64,000 nt of DNA from Saccharopolyspora aridisoli (lineage in GTDB: Bacteria; Actinomycetota; Actinomycetes; Mycobacteriales; Pseudonocardiaceae). Location: positions 1 to 64,000 of the forward strand of contig NZ_SMKV01000025.1 in NCBI RefSeq assembly GCF_004348445.1, read 5' to 3'. Positions 7,783-17,068 of this stretch are shown piece after piece. The translations under genes and the position numbers were made by a program. A model generated the notes under the pieces. It ran no database searches. It was not told the DNA's origin and was given only the letters and a program-made list of their open reading frames with translations. Within the stretch, counting starts at the first letter, position 1. Every line of letters starts with the position of its first letter.

Positions 7783-9033
7783 TCAGGCCGCGGCACGCAC
7801 GTGTTCGGTGCCTGATTCCGGGTGCGGACGGGTCTCCGGAGCCCTCACCCAGGCCAGCAGGCCGAGGGCCGCCGTGGCGCCCGTGACCAGGAACGCCGCC
7901 TGGTAGGAGACCGTGTCAGCCAGGACTCCGGCGATCAGCGGTCCGAGGATGGCGCCGAGGTCAGCGGCCTGCTGGAAGGTCGCCAGCACCGTTCCGCCGC
8001 GCCTGTTGCCGCCGATGATGTCGGCGACCGCCGCGTTCTGCGCCGGGTTGAGCACGCCCGCGCCCATGCCCGCGACCAGCGACGCCACCAGGAACACCGG
8101 AACCGACGTGGTGAAGCCCAGCGACGCCGTCGCCACGCCCGAAACCACCAGGCCGATGAGCACCATCGGCTTGCGGCCGTGCCTGTCGGTCATGCGCCCC
8201 GACAGCAGCAGCACACCGGCGTTGCCGACGGCGAACACCGACAGGGCGATGCCGGACATCGACTGCGGCGCCTTGAGCGCCTCGACCACGAACAGCGGGA
8301 CCAGGGCGATGCGGACGCCGAAGACCGCCCAGCCGTTGCCGAAGTTCGACAGCAGCGACGCCACGTAGGAGCGCATGCGCATGGCCTCGCCCAGCGGCAT
8401 CGACGGGGTCGCGTCATCACCCAGCGGGGCGGCCAGCGTCGACTTGCGCAGCATGAACCAGCCGAGGAACGCGGCAGCGAACAGCGCGACACCGTAGGTG
8501 ACGAACGGCAGCCGAAGCGAGTAGCCGACCATCACACCGCCGACGATCGGACCGGAGACGTTGCCCAGCAGGAAGCTCGTCGCCCACACGCCCGAGGCGC
8601 GTCCGCGCAGGTGCGGCGGCGACAACCGGATCAGCAGGCCCACGCCGGAGACGGTGAACATCGTCGAACCGATGCCGCCGAGCGCGCGGAAGACCAGCAG
8701 CTGCCAGTAGGAGTCGGCGAACGCGCAGGCCGTGCTGCTGATGCCGACGATCGTGATGCCGATGACGTAGATCGTGCGCTCGCCCGCCGCCGAGACCAGA
8801 CGTCCGCTCAGCGGGGCGAACAGCAGGCGCATCATCGCGAAGGCGCTGACGATGAATCCGGCGGCGGTGACGCCCACGTCGAAGCTCGTGGCGAACGCGG
8901 GTAGCGCGGGCGCGACGATGCCCATGCCGACGGCGACGATGAAACTCCCCGCGACGAGGACCCAGATCTCCCGGGGCAGGGAGGAGATGCCCTGGCTCGT
9001 GGTGGTCTTCTCTGACGCTGAGCCGCTGGACAC
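7783..9033 (-). CDS. MFS transporter (drug efflux-like)
   Basis: A 416-residue membrane protein of the major facilitator superfamily, probably a proton-driven exporter. Hydrophobic segments fit 12 membrane helices. Between helices 2 and 3 is LFAPLSGRLVSAAGERTI, the family's motif A position, and a second copy (LLSGRMTDRHGRKPMV) lies between helices 8 and 9. The helix 5 region has SFLLGNVSGPIVGG, resembling the antiporter motif C. GTG at 9033 is chosen for the GGGAGG three bases before it; a longer frame starts at 9078. No regulator is adjacent. Substrate cannot be predicted. Confidence 0.88.
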   Translation of the reverse strand: MSSGSASEKTTTSQGISSLPREIWVLVAGSFIVAVGMGIVAPALPAFATSFDVGVTAAGFIVSAFAMMRLLFAPLSGRLVSAAGERTIYVIGITIVGISSTACAFADSYWQLLVFRALGGIGSTMFTVSGVGLLIRLSPPHLRGRASGVWATSFLLGNVSGPIVGGVMVGYSLRLPFVTYGVALFAAAFLGWFMLRKSTLAAPLGDDATPSMPLGEAMRMRSYVASLLSNFGNGWAVFGVRIALVPLFVVEALKAPQSMSGIALSVFAVGNAGVLLLSGRMTDRHGRKPMVLIGLVVSGVATASLGFTTSVPVFLVASLVAGMGAGVLNPAQNAAVADIIGGNRRGGTVLATFQQAADLGAILGPLIAGVLADTVSYQAAFLVTGATAALGLLAWVRAPETRPHPESGTEHVRAAA

Positions 9034-9212
9034 AGGCTTCCTCCCGGGTTTCGGACAGTTGGAGCCAACAGCAACCAACGCCGCCCGTGGGCGAGGAAAT
9101 TCCGCCGGAGAGCTTTCGTGGCGCGCACCTCACCCACGCGGCCGAAGCGCGCACCGCGGACCGGCGAGCGGAAGGCCTCGCGAGGTGTTCACGAATTCGG
9201 GGAGCCGCCGCT

Positions 9213-9350
9213 TCAGGTGTGTGGGACTCAACTCGCACCGCCCGCGGCTTCGTGGCGAGTACGCCGCGACGCAGTGCATCGGACGTACATCACGAGTGGC
9301 GCACGGAGGCCACGGAGCCGCTCAGGTTCCGCCACCCGCACCGCCACGCG
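9213..9350 (+). repeat. Dispersed intergenic repeat, copy 1
   Basis: Shares blocks with 38205-38330 (GGCGAGTACGCCGCGACGC, then GAGTGGCGCACGGAG, CAGGTTCC and ACCCGCACCG in order) and, inverted, with 60383-60478 (GTGGGACTCAAC, CGCACCGCC, ACGCCGCGACGC). It fills the gap between the MFS start and the end of the GNAT gene. Confidence 0.75.
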
Positions 9351-9364
9351 AGTCCCGCCACTCC

Positions 9365-10186
9365 CTAGAGCAAGTCGTCGATCCTGCGGGCGTAGGCCGT
9401 GACGCCGTAGGCGACGTCGAAGCCGATGGCTTCGGCGAAGCGCTGAGCCGTGCCACCTTCCTCGGTGTGGGCCGCGACCAGCAGCGCGCCCATGCGGCGG
9501 AGCTCTTCGGAGGCTTCGGTGACCAGGTCGTGGCCGATGCCGCGCCGACGGCGGCCCGGACGGACCACGACCTGCTCGACGAGTCCGACGCCGCGTTCGA
9601 CGAAGGCCTGGACGAAGCCGGCGATCCGGTCGACGCCCGGGTCGTCGACGACGAGCAGCACGCTGCGGTTCTCGTCGAGCCTATGTGCCAGGTGGCGTGC
9701 CAGGCGTTGCTCGCCCTCCTCGGACAGACCGGTCTCGTCGGCGTAGAGCTCGACGATGTCCTCCAGGTCCCGGTCCTCGGCCGGGCGCGTGACGCCGCGG
9801 CTGAAGCCCCGGGTGCGGTGCAGCAGCACCACCTGCTCCTCGACCGCGCGCCAGGCGGCGTCGTCGGCGATGCCCTCGACCTCCCCGACCGTCGTCGGCG
9901 AGGCGTAGACGACGGCTTCGGAACGCCCCGCCTCGGCGAACACCTGCTCCAGCTCCATCAGCGTGCCCGCCACCTGCGCGCCGGTGCCCCACAGCGCGCA
10001 CGCGTGGTTGGCGACCGGCAACGGGTTGTCCTGGTTGAGCACGACCGTCGCCACACCCACCTGCGTGCGCATGCCGTAGCGGACCACGGCCGAGGCGAGG
10101 CGGGCGGTCTCGACCAGCCCGGCCAGCTCACGGGCTTGCCTGGGGTCGAGGAGGGTCTCGTCGTCCGGATCGTGCAGCGGGTCCAC
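9365..10186 (-). CDS. GNAT family N-acetyltransferase
   Basis: A 273-residue cytoplasmic protein with a C-terminal Gcn5-related acetyltransferase fold. The acetyl-CoA site is at VEQVVVRPGRRRRGIGHDLV (the V-x-P-x-x-R-G-x-G pattern), followed by LRRMGALLVAAHTEEGGTAQRFAEAIGF, the usual helix-strand closing the fold. The first ~120 residues form a separate region that may be a second, degenerate acetyltransferase half, as in tandem-GNAT proteins. Substrate unknown. It is transcribed divergently from the DUF885 gene, with about 75 bases between them. Confidence 0.85.
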   Translation of the reverse strand: MDPLHDPDDETLLDPRQARELAGLVETARLASAVVRYGMRTQVGVATVVLNQDNPLPVANHACALWGTGAQVAGTLMELEQVFAEAGRSEAVVYASPTTVGEVEGIADDAAWRAVEEQVVLLHRTRGFSRGVTRPAEDRDLEDIVELYADETGLSEEGEQRLARHLAHRLDENRSVLLVVDDPGVDRIAGFVQAFVERGVGLVEQVVVRPGRRRRGIGHDLVTEASEELRRMGALLVAAHTEEGGTAQRFAEAIGFDVAYGVTAYARRIDDLL

Positions 10187-10263
10187 GGGTTCATTGTCCC
10201 CTCAACCAATCCCGTTCCGCGTCGCCCTGCCGGATGTCGGTGCGGAGGGGCAGGATTGTTCGC

Positions 10264-11922
10264 GTGACGACGCCGGACCAGCTCGCCGAAGAACTGCTCG
10301 ACCTCGAACTCGACTCCGACCCGATCGGTGCCTCGCTCTACGGGCTGCCGGGCCGCGATCACCTGCTGCCGGACATCTCGGCCGCCGCGGAGCTCACCCA
10401 GCGCGACCACGCCGAGGACATACGGGTGCGGGCGATGGCCGTCGACACCACCCACTCCAGCTCGGAGGAGCGGCTGACCGTCGCCGTCGTCGTGCAGCAC
10501 GCCCAGTCCACGGTCGACCGGCTCGACGCCCGCGCCCCCGAGTACACCGTGATCGGCAACCTGTTCGCGCCGGTCGCGGGCCTGCTGTTCCACCTCGGGC
10601 AGGTACCGGTGAACGGCAGGCAGCAGTCCGAGGACTACCTGCGGCGGATCGCCCGCATCCCCGACTTCACCGCCGCCGCCGCGCAACGCCACCGCGAAGG
10701 CGTGCGGGCCGGGCGAGTTCCGGTGCGGCCGCTGCTGGACGACGCGATCGCGGACCTGGATTCCCGCCTGGCCCATCCCGGCCAGGACGCGCTGTTGACC
10801 CAGCAGCTCCCCGACGACCTCTCCGAGCAGCGCGAACGTCTGATCCGCGACGTGGTCAACCCTGCGCTGGCCGAGTACCGGGAGGTCCTGGCGCGCGAGA
10901 TCGCCCCGCACGCGCGGGACGCCGAACACCCCGGGCTGTGCTGGCTGCCCGAGGGGCACGCGATCTACCAGCGGCTGATCCACGCCCACACGACCACCGA
11001 GCGCACCCCCGGCGAGCTGCACGAGATCGGGCGATCACAGCTTGCGTCGCTGCGCGCCGAGATCTCCAGCCTCGGCGAACGGCTCTGGGGCGAACCCGAT
11101 CCGGCGGCGGTGCTGCGGCGGATGCGGACCGACCGGTCGCTGTGCTGGGACGACCCCGACGAGATGCTGGCGGCCGCGCGCGAGGCCATCGACAAGGCGA
11201 ACGCAGAAGCGCCCCGCTGGTTCGGGCGGCTGCCGCAGCAACCGTGCGAGGTGCGGCCCGTGCCGGGCACCCCGTCGGAGAGCACGCCGATCGGCTTCTA
11301 CATGTCGCCCGCGCTGGACGGGTCGCGGCCTGGCGTGTACTTCGCGAACACGCTGCACGCCGAGCAGCGACCCCGGTTCGCCGCCGAGGTCATCGCCTTC
11401 CACGAGGTCGTCCCCGGCCACCACCTGCAGATCAGCCTGGCCCAGGAGCTCACCGAGCTGCCGCTGCTGCGCAGGCTCACCGGGTTCAACGCCTACACCG
11501 AGGGCTGGGGGCTCTACACCGAGCGGCTGGCCGACGAGATGGGGCTGTACTCCGGGGATCTGATGCGCCTGGGCATGGTCGTGCAGGACCTGCTGCGCGC
11601 GGCGCGGCTGGTCGTCGACACCGGGCTGCACGAGTTCGGCTGGAGCAGGCAGCGCGCGCTGGAGACGATGATCTCCAGCACCACCCTGTCGGACCTGGAG
11701 GCCGCCTCCGAGGTCGACCGCTACATCGCCTACCCCGGCCAGGCGCTGTCGTACCTGGTGGGGCGGTTGGAGATCGAGCGGATCCGGGACGCCGCGCGGC
11801 AGCGGCTGGGCGCCGACTTCGACATCAGCCGGTTCCACGACACCGTCCTCGGGCACGGTGCGCTGCCGATCTCCACATTGGAGTTCCTGGTCAACGATCA
11901 GCCCCCTGCTACATCCAGGTGA
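10264..11922 (+). CDS. DUF885 family protein, putative zinc peptidase
   Basis: A 552-residue soluble protein of the DUF885 family, thought to be zinc-dependent peptidases. The key segment AFHEVVPGHHLQ carries the family's H-E-x-x-x-x-H-H arrangement, and GFNAYTEGWGLYTERLADEMG downstream supplies the expected Glu ligand. The remainder is largely helical. GTG at 10264 is used, with AGGA eight bases upstream; an ATG at 10234 in frame lies before the GGAGGGG and has no site. No signal peptide is seen, so it probably acts in the cytoplasm. Substrate unknown. Confidence 0.87.
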   Translation: MTTPDQLAEELLDLELDSDPIGASLYGLPGRDHLLPDISAAAELTQRDHAEDIRVRAMAVDTTHSSSEERLTVAVVVQHAQSTVDRLDARAPEYTVIGNLFAPVAGLLFHLGQVPVNGRQQSEDYLRRIARIPDFTAAAAQRHREGVRAGRVPVRPLLDDAIADLDSRLAHPGQDALLTQQLPDDLSEQRERLIRDVVNPALAEYREVLAREIAPHARDAEHPGLCWLPEGHAIYQRLIHAHTTTERTPGELHEIGRSQLASLRAEISSLGERLWGEPDPAAVLRRMRTDRSLCWDDPDEMLAAAREAIDKANAEAPRWFGRLPQQPCEVRPVPGTPSESTPIGFYMSPALDGSRPGVYFANTLHAEQRPRFAAEVIAFHEVVPGHHLQISLAQELTELPLLRRLTGFNAYTEGWGLYTERLADEMGLYSGDLMRLGMVVQDLLRAARLVVDTGLHEFGWSRQRALETMISSTTLSDLEAASEVDRYIAYPGQALSYLVGRLEIERIRDAARQRLGADFDISRFHDTVLGHGALPISTLEFLVNDQPPATSR

Positions 11923-12027
11923 CGCCGTCCCAACTCGCTCGAAATCGCAACTCAACGCATTAATGTCGATACCGAGCGTGTTCACTGCTGCGCGCGATCA
12001 ACTCGGGGGAGCTGGACAGGAGGCGCC

Positions 12028-13929
12028 GTGACCGGGACTTTCCACCACCGCCAGGAATTACTCCGGCGCGAAGCGGAGGCCCAGCTGCGGGCCCGGCCTC
12101 TGCCGACGTGGCAGAAGCGCGTCCTGCACCGCTTCGCGGCCGAGCGCGACAACGGCTGGTACCCGTTGCTCAACCAGTTCGCGCCGCACACTCCGCGGCA
12201 ACGGCCGGACCTGGTGCTCGTCGGCCGGATGGGCGTTCTGGTGATGCTGCTCCGGGAAGCCGAGCCGGACTGGGAGGACTCGCGAGCGGCGTTCGTGTGG
12301 ACCGCCGAGCTGCTCGCCGGGGCCGCGATCGGGTCCGGGATGGTCAGCGAGTCGGTGCTGCGCACCGTCGTGGTGCACCCGATCGAGCACACCGGGCGCA
12401 AGGGCCGCAGCGCCGATCACCTGGCGATCACCGAGGACGAGCTGGACCGGTTGCTCAAGCGCGGCGAGTGGATCCTGACCTCCGACGAGGCGCTGGCGCT
12501 GGCCAAGCACCTCGACAGCCGCACCTTCGACCTGACGCCGATCATGTGGAACTCGCAGCGCATCCCGAGGCAGCGCGGCAGCGTTCCCGAGGTGTTGCAG
12601 GAGCCGGTCACCCCGTCGTCCCGGCGACCTTTCCGGGACTGGCGATACTTCCTCGATGACGCGCAGGTGGGCGCGGTGCGGCGCAGCTACTCCGGTCCGG
12701 CGCAGATCAGCGGCCCGGCCGGGACCGGCAAGACCACCCTCGCGCTGCACCGGTTGGCCTACCTGGCCCGTCGCGGTGACGGCAAGCTGCTCTACACCGC
12801 GCCGCTGGACCGGGTTCCGGAACGGGCCGCGGGCCGGTTCGGGCAGATGGCCCCTGAGCTGGCCGGGCAAATCGAGTTCGCCTCGCTGCACGGGTGGGCG
12901 CGGGACTTCCTCGCCGGGCGCGGACGTGCGGCCGACGTCGACGAGCAGGAGGTGCGGCGGGCCTTCGAGGCGGTGTGGTCGCGGGACGAGGTGTTGCGCG
13001 GTGTCCGCAACTCACGGGAGTACTGGAAGGACGAGATCGACCGGGTGATCAAGGGCCGCGGGATCTCGTCGTTCGACTCCTACCGGACGGTCTCGCGGAA
13101 GGGCCGGGGCGGTCGGCTGCCCGCCGGTTTCCGCTCCCACGCCTGGCGCTTCTACTGCGACTACGAGCGTGAGCTGTCCGAGCGCGGCGTCTTCGACCAC
13201 AACGACGTGCTCAAGCGCGCGCTCGCCGAACTGGAGCGGCGGCCGCTGCCCCGGCAGTACACCGGGGTGGTGGTCGACGAGGCGCAGGAGCTGACGTTGA
13301 TCGGCCTGAAGCTGGCGCACGCGATCAGCGGCGACGAACCGGACCAGTTGCTGCTGGTCGGGGACGGTCAGCAGCAAGCCCTGGCGGGTGGCTGGCGGTT
13401 GTCCGATGCCGGCATCTCGCTGCACGGGCGCGGTGAGGTGCTGCGCAACGACTACCGCAACCGAGGCGCGGTGCTGGAACGCGCCGGGCAGGTGGAGGCG
13501 ATCAACCGCTACGACGACGGGCCGTCGTTGCCGTTGAGCGCCGCGCTGCCGGTGCGCAGTGGCGGGCGCGTCGTCGAGTGGCACGGCAAGGACCAGGAGC
13601 GCGCCCTGCTGGGCGCGCTGCTCGCACTAGACGACGGTTCGTCGGCGGCGATCATCACCGAGACCGAGTCGGCGACCGAGCACTGGCTGCGCGTGCTGCG
13701 CGATGCCGGTGTCACGACCCTGCCGCTGGCGACCTGGGACGGCCGCGACACCTCGGACACCCTCGTCGGAACGGTCCTGGAAGCGAAGGGAGCGGAGTTC
13801 CGCACGGTCTTCCTCCCCGCCGAACGTCCCCCGGCCGACTTCCGCGAGGACCGCGAGACCCACGAGCGCCGCCGCCTGGTGGCGATGACCAGAGCCCAGG
13901 ACCACCTCTGGCTGTCGCACCCCCACTGA
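12028..13929 (+). CDS. Stand-alone UvrD/Rep-like SF1 helicase
   Basis: A 633-residue cytoplasmic protein. After ~205 residues of unrecognised N-terminal sequence comes a superfamily 1 motor: Walker A GPAGTGKTT (229-237), motif II VVVDEAQEL, motif III LLVGDGQQQ, and motif VI RRLVAMTRAQDHLW close to the end. The motor is shorter than UvrD/PcrA (about 720) and lacks large accessory domains, resembling the DNA helicases found beside nuclease or defence genes. The Q-motif is atypical. GTG at 12028 follows AGGAGG. No partner gene sits next to it. A DNA-processing role is likely; the exact process is unknown. Confidence 0.85.
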   Translation: MTGTFHHRQELLRREAEAQLRARPLPTWQKRVLHRFAAERDNGWYPLLNQFAPHTPRQRPDLVLVGRMGVLVMLLREAEPDWEDSRAAFVWTAELLAGAAIGSGMVSESVLRTVVVHPIEHTGRKGRSADHLAITEDELDRLLKRGEWILTSDEALALAKHLDSRTFDLTPIMWNSQRIPRQRGSVPEVLQEPVTPSSRRPFRDWRYFLDDAQVGAVRRSYSGPAQISGPAGTGKTTLALHRLAYLARRGDGKLLYTAPLDRVPERAAGRFGQMAPELAGQIEFASLHGWARDFLAGRGRAADVDEQEVRRAFEAVWSRDEVLRGVRNSREYWKDEIDRVIKGRGISSFDSYRTVSRKGRGGRLPAGFRSHAWRFYCDYERELSERGVFDHNDVLKRALAELERRPLPRQYTGVVVDEAQELTLIGLKLAHAISGDEPDQLLLVGDGQQQALAGGWRLSDAGISLHGRGEVLRNDYRNRGAVLERAGQVEAINRYDDGPSLPLSAALPVRSGGRVVEWHGKDQERALLGALLALDDGSSAAIITETESATEHWLRVLRDAGVTTLPLATWDGRDTSDTLVGTVLEAKGAEFRTVFLPAERPPADFREDRETHERRRLVAMTRAQDHLWLSHPH

Positions 13930-13961
13930 CCGCTCGCCGAACCCCCGGTGCTCGGGTCTCG

Positions 13962-14318
13962 TCACCGGGGTGGGCGGAACTCCGGTTGGTCGAGGAGGCG
14001 GAGCCAGCTGCCGTCGGGCTGGCGACGCGCGACCTGCGCTCGGGCGCCCGCACCGTCGTTGGGCGGGGTTGCGGTGAGGGCGATGTCGCCGCTGATCAGG
14101 GTGGGCAGCGGGGGCTCCGGTTCGAAGTGGGGGCGGTTGGCCAGGACCTCCCCCCACAGGGCCTGGATGGCTTCGCGGCCCACCGTCGTCTCGCCGGGCG
14201 GGTAGGCCATGACCGCGCCGGGTTCGTAGAGCTCGGCCACTCCCTCGGCGTCCCCTGCGTTGCTGCGTTCGACGAAGAGCCTGGTCAGGTCTTCGGGTTC
14301 GCGGGCCTTCTCGCGCAT
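13962..14318 (-). CDS. NTF2-like (SnoaL/YybH-type) protein
   Basis: A 118-residue protein with the cone-shaped NTF2-like fold pattern: an N-terminal helix LTRLFVERSNAGDAEGVAELYEPGAVMAYPPGE, then GREAIQALWGEVLANRP and four strands ending DGSWLRLLDQ. Such proteins are small enzymes (isomerases, hydratases, cyclases) or binding proteins; no catalytic residues can be assigned here. ATG at 14318 follows GGAGGAG. It is divergent from the LysR gene at 14410, with 91 bases between, so that regulator is the likely controller. Long read-through frames upstream on this strand are antisense to the LysR gene. Confidence 0.85.
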   Translation of the reverse strand: MREKAREPEDLTRLFVERSNAGDAEGVAELYEPGAVMAYPPGETTVGREAIQALWGEVLANRPHFEPEPPLPTLISGDIALTATPPNDGAGARAQVARRQPDGSWLRLLDQPEFRPPR

Positions 14319-14384
14319 GTCGGTTCTCCTCCCGGTCGTGGTTCCAGCCTGCGTCGGGCCGCACCAGAAGTCCAACGAATGGTT

Positions 14385-14404
14385 CTGATGGGAGCTAGAA
14401 TCAG
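14385..14404. promoter_or_regulatory. Candidate LysR-type operator
   Basis: CTGAT-N10-ATCAG dyad in the 91-base gap between the divergent NTF2-like and LysR genes. LysR-type regulators commonly bind such sites in divergent promoters; the assignment is inferred. Confidence 0.4.
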
Positions 14405-14409
14405 CGGTT

Positions 14410-15309
14410 GTGGATTTGCGGCAGCTGGAGTACTTCGTCGCGGTGGCCGAGGAGCAGAACTTCACCCGGGCCGCGCAGCGCGTGCACATCAGCCAGTCCG
14501 GGGTGAGCGCGCAGATCAGGCGGCTGGAGAAGGAGCTCGGGGCGGAGCTCTTCGACCGGTCCGCGCGTGCGGCGGAGCTGACCGCGGCGGGCAAGGCGGC
14601 GCTGGAGCACGCGCGCAACGCGCTGGCCGCAGCAGGCGCCGTCGGGCAGGCGGTCGGTGAGATCACCGGACTGCTGCGCGGGAACCTCAACATCGGGATG
14701 GTCATCGGCTGCACGGTCACGCCGCTGTTCGACGCGCTCGCCGGATTCCACCGCGCGCATCTGGGCGTGGAGCTGTCGTTGCGGGAGGACAACTCCGATC
14801 GGCTCGTCGACGAGGTGCGCACCGGGACGCTGGACCTGGCCCTGATCGGCGCCGAATCCGCGCCCGAAGGGCTGGAAACGCTCACGATCCTCAGCGAGCC
14901 GCTGATCGCGGCCGTTCCCGGAGGTCACGAGCTGGCCGGGCGCGCGATCGCGCTCCGCGAACTCGCAGCGCACCCGGTGGTCTGCATGCCGCCCGGAACG
15001 GGGCTGCGGGCGGTGTTCGACCGGGCCTGCGCGGCGCGCGGCGTGGAGCCGGTGATCGCGTTGCAGGCCAGCGCGGCGGGCGCGATCGCCGACCTGGCGC
15101 TGCGCGGGCTCGGCGTGGCGATCCTCAGCGAGTCGATGGCCGCCGAGCACCCCGGTCTCACCGCGCTGCCGATCACCGACGCCACCGATCCCGCACTGCT
15201 CGCGATCACCTGGCGACCGGAGGCGAACGTCGCCGCCCGCGAGATGATCCGCCACTGCCGCAGGGCTTTTCGGATCGACTCCGGCACCACCCCTGACACC
15301 CTCCCCTAA
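14410..15309 (+). CDS. LysR family transcriptional regulator
   Basis: A 299-residue DNA-binding protein. Residues 1-60 are a winged helix-turn-helix (MDLRQLEYFVAVAEEQNFTR, AAQRVHISQSGVSAQIRRLE), followed by the linker helix and a periplasmic-binding-protein-like effector domain starting near GNLNIGMVIG (about residue 93). Start is GTG at 14410. The regulator is divergent from the NTF2-like gene, the typical arrangement for control of the neighbour and of itself. Effector unknown. A strong inverted repeat 24 bases beyond the stop serves as terminator. Confidence 0.92.
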   Translation: MDLRQLEYFVAVAEEQNFTRAAQRVHISQSGVSAQIRRLEKELGAELFDRSARAAELTAAGKAALEHARNALAAAGAVGQAVGEITGLLRGNLNIGMVIGCTVTPLFDALAGFHRAHLGVELSLREDNSDRLVDEVRTGTLDLALIGAESAPEGLETLTILSEPLIAAVPGGHELAGRAIALRELAAHPVVCMPPGTGLRAVFDRACAARGVEPVIALQASAAGAIADLALRGLGVAILSESMAAEHPGLTALPITDATDPALLAITWRPEANVAAREMIRHCRRAFRIDSGTTPDTLP

Positions 15310-15332
15310 CGGATCACCACGGCACCAGCGGT

Positions 15333-15393
15333 TTCGAATTCCGCGCGATATTCGAACGCCGAGGTTCGGTCTCGATCTCGCGCGGAATTCGAA
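15333..15393. terminator. Bidirectional terminator between convergent genes
   Basis: 16-base perfect arms (15333-15348 and 15378-15393) around a 29-base loop, exactly between the convergent LysR and PstS-like genes. No T-run. Confidence 0.75.
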
Positions 15394-15410
15394 TCCGTCA
15401 CCCCGGTGGG

Positions 15411-16970
15411 TCACTGCAGTCCGGAGGGTTCGCAGCGGACGGCGTTGCGGAGTTCGGCGCAGGGCCGGTGGCCATAGTGCCGGAGGATGTCGACGCCCTC
15501 CTGGTAGGTGAGGAAGCGCAGGAACTTCGCCGGCAGGGACTCCGGCGCCGGTTCGCCGTAGGTGTAGGCGTACTCGGTCTGCCAGTACGGGTAGGCGCCG
15601 GCCTCCGCGGCGTCGAAGTCCGCGGCCTGCCCGTCGATGCGGACCTCGGTGACACCGGGGTCGCTGTTCGCCGCGAAGGACTCGCTGTAGCCGATGGCAC
15701 CGGGGGTGTTCGCCACCGTCTCCAGCATCGCGGGGGTGCTGGTGCGGCGGCACCGCAGCACCTGCCCGGTGGCGTCGCCGCGCACCTGCTCGCAGTTGGT
15801 CGAGTTCTCACCGGGTTGTGCGGAGGAGCCGAAGAACCTCTCCTCCAAGGTCATCCGGGTGCCCGACTCGGATTCGCGGTCGACCACGACCACCGGCATG
15901 TCCTTGCCACCGAGCTCCGACCAGTTGCGCACCTCGCCGCGCAACACGCGGCGGAGTTCCTCCTGGGACAGGTTGTGGACCTCGGTCCCGGGGTTGACGA
16001 TGATGCTGAACAGCATGAACGCCTTCGGCCGGGGGACCAGGGCCGGAGAGTCGGCGGCCGCGCTCCCGTCGGAGAAGACCACCGTGCTCGCCCGGAGCTT
16101 CGGATCGGCCTCGCCTTCCAGCCGTTGCAGGCCGTCGACGCTGCCGCGCATTCCGCTGGTGTCGATGCGCGCGTCGGAGCAGTAGTCCTGGTAGCTCCGG
16201 GCCGCCTTCTCCACCACGGGTTTGAAGGCGGTTGAGCCGGTGACCGCCAGCGTTCCCCCTGCGCATTCCAGCGGGGCGGCCGTTCCCATCGTCTGGCCGA
16301 AGATGAACGGCTCGGTCAGGCCGACCATGAGCAGGAAGCAGATCAGCGCGACGACCCAGCGCGGAGTTCCGGTCTGACCGCGTGTTTTGGAGATCCGGCC
16401 GTCTCCGGCCTTGGTGATGGTGCCGACCACCTCGGGCTCGGGCAGCGTGCCTCCGTGCTTGCCCGCTCGTTCCAGCACCACCAGGACCTTGTAGTGGTCG
16501 TCGGGGTTGAGCTTGACCTTCGGCAGCTTGACGATGCCGACCTTGTGGCCGTCCTCCTCCTCTTCGTCGCTGCTGTCCCGCCACTTGTCCTTGTGGAAGA
16601 AGCCCTCCAGGTTGTCATCGCTGAGCTCGGTGACCAGCACGCCGGCGACGGTGCGCCCCGGGAACCTGACGGACAGGCCGAGGTTGTCGGTGTCGGGCGT
16701 GGCGTAGTCGCCGGTGTTGATGGGCGCGCTGCCGATGTTCTCGATGCGGATCAGCACGAACGACGGGTGTTTCAGGCGCTCACCGGACCTGCGCTCCAAC
16801 CGCTGCCAGGCCCGCGCGTGCTCGGTGTTGAGCCCCGAAGGCGTGGTGTCCATCTGTATCCGGTAGCCGAGCCGCTTGCGCCCGACGATCGCGAACTCCC
16901 ACACGAACGCGATCACCGGGATCAGCACACCGAGAACTGCGAGGATCTCCTGCCACGGGAACCCAGTCAC
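15411..16970 (-). CDS. Membrane-anchored protein with PstS-like binding domain
   Basis: A 519-residue membrane protein. An N-terminal helix (about 7-29) and a second (about 204-224) bracket a ~170-residue domain of unknown fold with an acidic patch (DSSDEEEED, about 132-140). The remaining ~290 residues match the PstS-type phosphate-binding fold: TGSTAFKPV (244-252), a later SESGTRMTLEERFF and TPGAIGYSESFA. By hydrophobicity the first domain is cytoplasmic and the binding domain extracellular. No Pst permease or ATPase genes are adjacent, so it may be a sensor rather than a transport component. GTG at 16970 follows GGAGG. It precedes no obvious operon partner. Confidence 0.75.
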   Translation of the reverse strand: MTGFPWQEILAVLGVLIPVIAFVWEFAIVGRKRLGYRIQMDTTPSGLNTEHARAWQRLERRSGERLKHPSFVLIRIENIGSAPINTGDYATPDTDNLGLSVRFPGRTVAGVLVTELSDDNLEGFFHKDKWRDSSDEEEEDGHKVGIVKLPKVKLNPDDHYKVLVVLERAGKHGGTLPEPEVVGTITKAGDGRISKTRGQTGTPRWVVALICFLLMVGLTEPFIFGQTMGTAAPLECAGGTLAVTGSTAFKPVVEKAARSYQDYCSDARIDTSGMRGSVDGLQRLEGEADPKLRASTVVFSDGSAAADSPALVPRPKAFMLFSIIVNPGTEVHNLSQEELRRVLRGEVRNWSELGGKDMPVVVVDRESESGTRMTLEERFFGSSAQPGENSTNCEQVRGDATGQVLRCRRTSTPAMLETVANTPGAIGYSESFAANSDPGVTEVRIDGQAADFDAAEAGAYPYWQTEYAYTYGEPAPESLPAKFLRFLTYQEGVDILRHYGHRPCAELRNAVRCEPSGLQ

Positions 16971-17068
16971 GACCGCCTCCGCGAAACGAATTGGGTCGTA
17001 ACGGTATTAACCCCCAATCCTCGATCGACCGCGGTCAGCCACCAATTCCCGCTCTGTTCACCGCGCGT

